Assembly (NCBI RefSeq): GCF_000364605.1
Contig: NZ_KB822576.1
Location: 1 to 64,000, forward strand
Direction: 5' to 3'
DNA length: 64,000 nucleotides
Source: Nocardioides sp. Iso805N
GTDB taxonomy: Bacteria; Actinomycetota; Actinomycetes; Propionibacteriales; Nocardioidaceae
Both the position numbers and the translations under genes were made by a program. Position 1 is the stretch's first letter. Every line of letters begins with the position of its first letter. Positions 59,435-64,000 of the stretch are shown here, piece by piece. The notes below the pieces were generated by a model. That model did no database searches, was not told the DNA's origin, and saw only the letters and a program-made list of their open reading frames with translations.

Positions 59435-60027
59435 CGCGCGGCCTCCTGGCTGGGGACGTCGGTGATCTCGGCCCCGCCCGGAGGGCCACTGATCGACACA
59501 GCGTCGAGCCCGTCGACCTCGACCAGGCGCAGCCGAACACGCTCGGCCCGAGCGGTGGGCAGGTTCTTGCCGACGTGATCGGCCCGGATCGGCAGCTCGC
59601 GATGCCCTCGGTCCACGAGTACGGCGAGGCGCACGACCGCCGGCCGGCCCAGGTCGGAGAGTGCGTCCAGTGCCGCTCGGATCGTGCGGCCGGAGTAGAG
59701 CACGTCGTCGACCAGCACGACGGTCTTGCCGTCGATGCCCGTCCCGGGAAGCGCGGTGCGGTGCGGGGTGCGGGTGGGGTTGCTGCGCAGGTCGTCGCGA
59801 TACATCGTGACGTCCAGGCTGCCGGTCGCGATGCTGGTCCCCTCGACCTCGGAGATCTTGGCGGCGATGCGCTTCGCCAGCGGAACGCCGCGGGTCTGCA
59901 GGCCCAGCAGGATCAGGTCCGCGGCGCCTTTGTTGCGCTCCAGGATCTCGTGGGAGATGCGGGTCAGCGCGCGGGCGATGTCGTCCGCGTCGAGGACGAC
60001 CCGGCCCTCGTCAGGGTTCGCCGTCAC
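59431..60027 (-). CDS. pyrR: PyrR, pyrimidine operon RNA-binding regulator / uracil phosphoribosyltransferase
   Basis: PyrR binds pyr mRNA when UMP is high and also has uracil phosphoribosyltransferase activity. The product is 198 aa. The PRPP loop [20 protein letters not shown] is clear, and [20 protein letters not shown] is the basic region. The last about 15 residues are an extension. The start is GTG 60027, directly behind an AGGAGG site and its own PyrR-binding element, so it probably regulates itself. It leads pyrR-pyrB-pyrC. Confidence 0.96.
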   Translation of the reverse strand: MTANPDEGRVVLDADDIARALTRISHEILERNKGAADLILLGLQTRGVPLAKRIAAKISEVEGTSIATGSLDVTMYRDDLRSNPTRTPHRTALPGTGIDGKTVVLVDDVLYSGRTIRAALDALSDLGRPAVVRLAVLVDRGHRELPIRADHVGKNLPTARAERVRLRLVEVDGLDAVSISGPPGGAEITDVPSQEAAR

Positions 60028-60035
60028 AGCGAAGA

Positions 60036-60072
60036 CCTCCTTCTCCGCCTCACAGGACGGCTCTTAAAGGAA
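60036..60072 (-). promoter_or_regulatory. PyrR-binding RNA element at pyrR ribosome binding site
   Basis: On the minus strand CGTCCTGTGAGGCG (60046-60059) matches the PyrR loop consensus at 12 of 14 positions. The AGGAGG ribosome binding site (60036-60041) comes next. The first 25 bases match the carA element exactly. A TAGGCT -10-like box lies about 30 bases further upstream. Confidence 0.8.
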
Positions 60073-60128
60073 TGTCGAACGACGCTCAGCCTAGCCTGTG
60101 CGGTCGGCGGCCAGCGATTTCCAGGCGC

Positions 60129-61145
60129 TCAGGCCAGGTCGATCAACACCTTCCCGGTCACGCCGCTCTCGACGGCGTCGTGGGCGGCCGCGGCCTGGTC
60201 GAGGCTGTAGTGGTGCAGCGGGACGCCGTGTTCGGCACCCACGCCGATGGCACCTGCGGCGAGCGCCGCCGTGATGTCCTCGACGGCTGCCGCCAGCAGC
60301 TCCTTGGCCACGCCGTAGAGCAGCACGAACTGGTAGCGCAGGTTGAGCGAGAACGTCGCTCGCACAGGGAGGGTCAGCTCGTCGCCGCCGTTGTTGGCGT
60401 AGATCGCGATCGTGCCGCCGTTGCGGATCACCGCTCGGTCGAGATCGTTGTTGGTCGCGGGCGCAACCTCGACCACCAGGTCCACCCCGTCAGGAGCGAG
60501 TTCACGGATCAGCGACTCAGTGTCGTCCTCGCGGTAGTTGACGACGTGATCGGCGCCGGCCGCCGTAGCCAGCGCGGCCTTCTCGGCGCTGCTCACCGTG
60601 GTGATCACCATCGCTCCCGCCCAATGGGCGAGCTGGATCGCGGCGTTGCCGACCGCCCCGGCCCCACCCTGCACCAGCACGGTCCGCCCGGCCAGCGTTC
60701 CTGGTGCCAGCCGGTCCGCCTCGGGGCCACTGGTCAGGGCGCGGTGCGCGGTGATGGCAGGCACCCCGAGCGAGGCCCCCAGGTCGAAGGAGGCGGCCGC
60801 GGGCAGCGGGACCGCCTTGTGCAGCGGGACGACGACGTACTCGGCGGCCGTGCCATGGGCCGACCCGTGCTGGGCCATGTGCACCCAGACCCGATCGCCG
60901 ACCGCGACGCCGGACACCCCCGGCCCGAGAGCGTCGATCGTCCCGGCACCGTCCTGTCCCGGCGTGATCTCCTCGTACGGCGAAGCCCCGTAGGTGCCGC
61001 CTGCGCGCTGCTTCCAGTCGGTCGGGTTCACCCCGGACCGCACCACCCGCACCCGCACCTGACCGGCGCCCGGCTCGGGCAGGTCGCGCTCGACCAGGCG
61101 GAGGACGGAGGAGGGACCGGGCTCGGAGTAGACGACAGCGCGCAT
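60129..61145 (-). CDS. Zinc-independent NADPH:quinone reductase-like MDR enzyme
   Basis: The product is 338 aa of the medium-chain dehydrogenase/reductase superfamily, quinone-oxidoreductase branch. The N-terminal GroES-like part contains NPTDWKQRAGG and EITPGQDGAGTIDALGPGV. The Rossmann motif is VLVQGGAGAVGNAAIQLAHW. The zinc-binding Cys residues of alcohol dehydrogenases are missing. It probably reduces quinones or enones; the substrate is unknown. The ATG at 61145 follows a TAACGT -10 box by 6 bases. Confidence 0.92.
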   Translation of the reverse strand: MRAVVYSEPGPSSVLRLVERDLPEPGAGQVRVRVVRSGVNPTDWKQRAGGTYGASPYEEITPGQDGAGTIDALGPGVSGVAVGDRVWVHMAQHGSAHGTAAEYVVVPLHKAVPLPAAASFDLGASLGVPAITAHRALTSGPEADRLAPGTLAGRTVLVQGGAGAVGNAAIQLAHWAGAMVITTVSSAEKAALATAAGADHVVNYREDDTESLIRELAPDGVDLVVEVAPATNNDLDRAVIRNGGTIAIYANNGGDELTLPVRATFSLNLRYQFVLLYGVAKELLAAAVEDITAALAAGAIGVGAEHGVPLHHYSLDQAAAAHDAVESGVTGKVLIDLA

Positions 61146-61151
61146 GCCTCG

Positions 61152-61157
61152 ACGTTA
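61152..61157 (-). promoter_or_regulatory. -10 box of quinone reductase gene
   Basis: TAACGT on the minus strand ends 6 bases before the ATG at 61145. This fits a leaderless transcript. Confidence 0.5.
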
Positions 61158-61184
61158 CCCACCAGCCTCACTGCAGCGCTGCCG

Positions 61185-61865
61185 TCACCCCTTCAGACCG
61201 AGATCGACATAGGCGTCGCCGTGGCCGAAGAGGTCGCTGACCTTGAGCTTGGCGCCTGCCACCTTGCCTGGCGGCACGTCGAAGACCAGCACGCCCGTCT
61301 TGGGCAGCTCGGGCTGCATGTCCTCCAGGATCAGCGGCTTGTCAGAGAAGATCGAGCCGTCGTCGTCCGTCGCATACTCCTTGCCGTCGGCGGTGATGAG
61401 CTTGGCTGCCGACTCGCTGAAGGTCTTGGTCTCGTCCTTCATGTTCTCGATCGTCAGCGTCACGACCACGAAGATGCCGTCGGCCTTGGCGCCATAGTCT
61501 CCACCCACGCTCGAGGCGGTGGCGGCCTTCTTGACGGTGTAGCGCGTGCCGGCCAGCTCGACGGTCTCCCCGACCGCGATCGGCTTGTCCTTGGTCCCTG
61601 CGGTGTCGTCGTGCTTCGTCGCTCCGCCGCCCGAGCCCCCGGCACTCCCGGTCGTGGACGCACCGCCCGCATCCCCGACCTTCTTCGGCCCGTCCGAGCC
61701 GCCGGTGCTCGCCGCGGCGATGGCGATGACCACGACGACGACCGTGAGCAGCCACCAGCGCTTCTTGCGATACCAGGGGCGGGTGGCCTTCGCGTAGGCC
61801 CTCGCTGCCTTCGCGGCGGCCTTGGGATTCGCGGTGGGCTCAAAGCCCGGAGCGGGCTCGGTCAT
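61185..61865 (-). CDS. Membrane-anchored DUF4352 protein
   Basis: The product is 226 aa. A basic cytoplasmic N terminus (about 1-37) is followed by one membrane helix (about 38-53) and a Gly/Ser/Thr-rich linker. An extracellular immunoglobulin-like DUF4352 domain (about 95-222) follows, with VGETVELAGTRYTVKKA, FVVVTLTIENMKDETKTF and VLVFDVPPGKVAGAKLKVSD. The function is unknown; it is probably a surface or stress-linked protein. A GAGGAAAAGGA ribosome binding site precedes the ATG, unlike many neighbours. Confidence 0.88.
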   Translation of the reverse strand: MTEPAPGFEPTANPKAAAKAARAYAKATRPWYRKKRWWLLTVVVVVIAIAAASTGGSDGPKKVGDAGGASTTGSAGGSGGGATKHDDTAGTKDKPIAVGETVELAGTRYTVKKAATASSVGGDYGAKADGIFVVVTLTIENMKDETKTFSESAAKLITADGKEYATDDDGSIFSDKPLILEDMQPELPKTGVLVFDVPPGKVAGAKLKVSDLFGHGDAYVDLGLKG

Positions 61866-62101
61866 GGTGGGTTCCTTTTCCTCGAAGCGCTCTACTCGAG
61901 CGCGGCAGGAGGAACTCTAACGCACACATAAGACCTACGCTCAATCTTTTATGTGTTTTCCATGCATACGTGGAATGCTCGCGTTGTCGACCATCGGAAC
62001 ACCTTCCACCATCACTCCCTGCGATAAAACACAGAGCCTGCCGGTATCAGCACACTGGTGTTCTGGTGACCGACACCAGATGTCGAGAGGCTAGTGCGGC
62101 C
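61866..62101. promoter_or_regulatory. AT-richer divergent control region with palindromic operator
   Basis: The region lies between the divergent DUF4352 and XRE-regulator genes. It is noticeably less GC-rich than its surroundings. ACACATAA (61924-61931) and TTATGTGT (61949-61956) form a perfect 8-bp inverted repeat 17 bp apart. The site resembles an operator, possibly for the small regulator at 62102. No other gene is visible. Confidence 0.5.
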
Positions 62102-62350
62102 ATGGCCTCTCCCACATCTAACCTCCTCGAACAGATCGGCTCGAACCTCCGCGCGGAGCGCGTTCGCCGACACCTCACCCAGGACGCCGTCGCCCGCCGC
62201 AGCGGTCTCGGCGTGACCCAGATCGCTCGGATGGAGCGGGGTGAGACCGACAGCGGCATCTCGAAGTACCTTCGCCTCTCCGCGGCGATCGGCATCGACC
62301 CGAACGAGCTGTTCCACGACATCCGCGTCGACCTGATCTGGCCGGCCTGA
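62102..62350 (+). CDS. Small XRE-family helix-turn-helix regulator
   Basis: The product is 82 aa, only a lambda-repressor-like DNA-binding domain. IGSNLRAERVRRHLTQDAVA, then RRSGLGVTQIARMERGETD, form helices 1-4 with the recognition helix in VTQIARMERG. It has no effector domain. I chose the start MASPTSNLLE at 62102; a longer reading from 61970 has no domain and enters the control region. It occupies the place where the developmental regulator bldD often stands (between nusB and pyrR), but it is not BldD. Confidence 0.85.
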   Translation: MASPTSNLLEQIGSNLRAERVRRHLTQDAVARRSGLGVTQIARMERGETDSGISKYLRLSAAIGIDPNELFHDIRVDLIWPA

Positions 62351-62379
62351 GACAACACCCCGACGTACGTCGGATGCGA

Positions 62380-62412
62380 ACGAGCGCCCGGGCGATCCGC
62401 CCGGGCGCTCGT
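62380..62412. terminator. Perfect 15-bp hairpin between convergent genes
   Basis: Arms 62380-62394 and 62398-62412 pair perfectly around an ATC loop. It lies between the XRE-regulator and nusB stop codons. There is no T tract. It probably terminates both transcripts. Confidence 0.75.
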
Positions 62413-62454
62413 GCTTCGTCTGGAGCTGTGTGGTGCTGCGGCAACGCCTGCCGA

Positions 62455-62859
62455 TCAGGCCAGGCTCGCCTTGTCGCGCTGGATGGCACCGAGCACGCCG
62501 TTGACGTAGGTCGGCGACTCGTCGGTGGACAGATCGCGGACCAGCTCGACCGCCTCGCTCAGGGCGACGTGCTCGGGAACGTCGTCGGCGAAGAGCAGCT
62601 CCCACGCGCCCAGGCGCAGCACGTTGCGGTCCACGGCCGGCATCCGGTCGAGGGTCCAGCCCTGCGCGTAGCGACCGAGGATCTCGTCGATGGCCGCCTG
62701 CTTGGCCACCACGCCCTCGACGAGCGTGGCGGTGTAGGGGTTGTTGAGCTCACCATCGGCGACCTGCGCGGCGAGCAGATCGGTGGCCGAGGTGCCCTGC
62801 GCCTCGGCCGCGAACAGAAGGTCGAGAGCGCGCTTGCGTGCCTTGGAGCGTGCGGACAA
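62455..62859 (-). CDS. nusB: Transcription antitermination factor NusB
   Basis: NusB with NusE (S10) binds boxA RNA and prevents premature termination in rRNA operons. The product is 134 aa, all helical. RSKARKRALDLLFAAEAQG is the basic start, and PTYVNGVLGAI the conserved end. The start is TTG 62859, 2 bases after the efp stop, so it depends on coupling to efp. Confidence 0.95.
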   Translation of the reverse strand: MSARSKARKRALDLLFAAEAQGTSATDLLAAQVADGELNNPYTATLVEGVVAKQAAIDEILGRYAQGWTLDRMPAVDRNVLRLGAWELLFADDVPEHVALSEAVELVRDLSTDESPTYVNGVLGAIQRDKASLA

Positions 62860-62861
62860 GG

Positions 62862-63428
62862 TCAGCTCTTGACGCGGCTGAGGTAGGAGCCACCCTCGCG
62901 GGTGTCGACCTTGATCTTCTCGCCGTTCTCGATGAACAGCGGGACCTGGATCTCGGCACCGGTCTCCACGGTGGCCGGCTTGGTGCGGCCGGTGGCCGAA
63001 TCGCCGACGACGCCCGGCTCGGTGTAGGTGATGGTCAGCTCGACCGACGGCGGGAGCTCGATGAACAGGACCCGGCCGTTGTTGGTGGCCACGATCACCT
63101 CGGCGTTCTCCAGGAGGAAGTTCGCGGCGTCGCCGATGATCTCCGGCGTGACCTCGATCTGCTCGTAGTCCTGGACGTCCATGAAGACGTAGTTGGTGCC
63201 GTCGTTGTACAGGTACTGGAAGGTGCGGCGGTCGACGGTCTCGACCTCGACCTTGGTACCGGCGTTGAACGTCTTGTCGACGTTCTTGCCCGACTCGACG
63301 TTCTTCAGCTTGGTGCGGACGAACGCGGGGCCCTTGCCCGGCTTCACGTGCTGGAACTCGACCACCTGCCAGAGCTGGCGGTCGATGTTGAGAACCATGC
63401 CGTTCTTCAGGTCGTTCGTGGTTGCCAT
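62862..63428 (-). CDS. efp: Elongation factor P
   Basis: EF-P relieves ribosomes stalled at proline runs. The product is 188 aa with three beta-barrel domains. The tip loop KPGKGPA carries an unmodified-type Lys near residue 32, in the PGKGP form seen in actinobacteria. No lysine-modifying epmA or epmB gene is near. A candidate -10 box TAGACT lies at 63513-63518. Confidence 0.97.
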   Translation of the reverse strand: MATTNDLKNGMVLNIDRQLWQVVEFQHVKPGKGPAFVRTKLKNVESGKNVDKTFNAGTKVEVETVDRRTFQYLYNDGTNYVFMDVQDYEQIEVTPEIIGDAANFLLENAEVIVATNNGRVLFIELPPSVELTITYTEPGVVGDSATGRTKPATVETGAEIQVPLFIENGEKIKVDTREGGSYLSRVKS

Positions 63429-63512
63429 GTCGTGCGCGCCAGCCTTCGTTTCAGATGCAGGTTGTCAAAGAGTTCGTGCGGGCCCGGGCGCGAGCGCCAG
63501 GCACAGCGGCCG

Positions 63513-63518
63513 AGTCTA
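63513..63518 (-). promoter_or_regulatory. -10 box of efp-nusB
   Basis: TAGACT on the minus strand lies 85 bases before the efp ATG, giving a leader of about 78 nt. The -35 is weak. A TTGACA sequence closer to the gene (about 63459-63464) lacks a good -10 partner. Confidence 0.4.
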
Positions 63519-63653
63519 TCGTCGGGCCACCGAGTGGGGAAAACCACGTCGTGGCGAATGCTTCAGCGCCTTGAACCGATCCGGTGCCGGGCCTCGTGTC
63601 AGAAGGGACAGCGACACCGCACCCCGGCGTCACCCGACTCGAAAGGAGCTCCC

Positions 63654-63926
63654 ATGCATCACCCGATGAAGGCCAGTCTCGCGATCGCCGCCGCATTGTC
63701 GGCACTCGTGCTCGCGGGAGTCGGCGCAGCGTACGCCGGCGATTCCGCGCCCGGCGACGATCACGGCACCGATGCAGCAGCTGCCGTGACGACGGTGCAC
63801 CAGCACCGCGACCACGGTCACGAGCGGTACCACGCGCGGCACGAGCACCACCATCACGGGCATCACCACGGACACCACCACGGGGGCCACGGGCACCACG
63901 GGGAGAGCGAGCCCGGGGACCGCTAG
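63654..63926 (+). CDS. Secreted histidine-rich protein
   Basis: The product is 90 aa. A signal peptide (MHHPMKASLAIAAALSALVL and on to AYA) is probably cut after about residue 28. The mature part is acidic at first (GDSAPGDDHGTD) and then a run of His with Gly, Asp, Arg and Tyr, including HEHHHHGHHHGHHH. About a third of the mature protein is His. Such sequences bind nickel, zinc or copper. It has an AGGAG ribosome binding site 7 bases before the ATG. I recognise no family, and its neighbours give no hint of a metal pathway. Confidence 0.8.
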   Translation: MHHPMKASLAIAAALSALVLAGVGAAYAGDSAPGDDHGTDAAAAVTTVHQHRDHGHERYHARHEHHHHGHHHGHHHGGHGHHGESEPGDR

Positions 63927-64000
63927 GACCGGCTCCCCAACGGGCACGGCCGAGATCCCCGGTCAGGCGACGATGAAACGATCGGGGGCTCGACCCGCCC
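63927..64000. other. Window end, nothing assigned
   Basis: The last 74 bases follow the histidine-rich gene. A minus-strand frame ending in RAPDRFIVA and a stop at 63964-63966 could be the end of a gene beyond the window. It is too short to judge. Confidence 0.3.

Noticed and set aside
62102..62350. bldD at the position between nusB and pyrR
   Set aside because: The 82-aa protein has an XRE fold but lacks the BldD start and its C-terminal cyclic-di-GMP-binding domain.
63964..64000. 3' end of a minus-strand gene (ending RAPDRFIVA)
   Set aside because: Only about a dozen codons are in the window, too few to support a gene.

Overview
The window is about 64 kb of a high-GC actinobacterial chromosome. 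The first 182 bases are the 5' end of a 16S rRNA gene on the minus strand. Its sequence, together with the gene order, fits the family Nocardioidaceae (Nocardioides or a close relative); that assignment is by recognition, not by a search. Nearly all of it is core housekeeping sequence, most of it on the minus strand. I see no tRNA gene, insertion sequence, prophage or CRISPR array.

Region by region. (1) 1-1168: 16S start, rRNA leader with two promoters, and a 3-methyladenine glycosylase gene. (2) 1185-10401: one tightly overlapping arginine operon, argC - ACT-domain gene - argJ - argB - argD - argF - argR - argG - argH, starting from a leaderless promoter that overlaps a candidate ARG box. 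(3) 10487-15268: a DrrAB-type ABC exporter converging on a large AfsR/SARP-type regulator. (4) 15314-24222: pheST, an orphan histidine kinase, an rRNA methyltransferase, and the infC-rpmI-rplT operon with a long leader holding a terminator and a leader-peptide ORF. (5) 24219-29729: amino-acid and sugar enzymes, hisE-hisG and small membrane proteins. (6) 29822-35019: riboflavin operon ribD-ribE-ribM-ribBA-ribH behind an FMN riboswitch, then rpe. (7) 35031-41688: LigD-type polymerase, LysE exporter, rsmB-fmt-def and priA. (8) 41847-43886: a membrane c-di-GMP enzyme on the plus strand. (9) 43966-47820: mihF-gmk-rpoZ-coaBC-metK. (10) 47923-60072: pyrimidine genes pyrR-pyrB-pyrC, carA-carB-pyrD and pyrF, interrupted by small unrelated genes. 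(11) 60129-63926: quinone reductase, DUF4352 protein, small XRE regulator, efp-nusB and a secreted histidine-rich protein.

Regulation is visible in several places. An 18-bp ARG-box-like palindrome lies at argC. An intrinsic terminator with an overlapping 22-codon reading frame lies ahead of infC. An FMN riboswitch lies ahead of ribD. Almost identical PyrR-binding RNA elements lie at the ribosome binding sites of both pyrR and carA. About a dozen genes have a TANNNT -10 box only 6-8 bases before the start codon and probably give leaderless mRNAs.

The least expected structure is a family of repeats with a 22-bp period and a core close to TCGAGAGGTCAC. It is seen at four places: upstream of the AfsR-like gene, at the 3' end of the rRNA methyltransferase gene, in frame inside that gene, and, more diverged, at 27027-27088.
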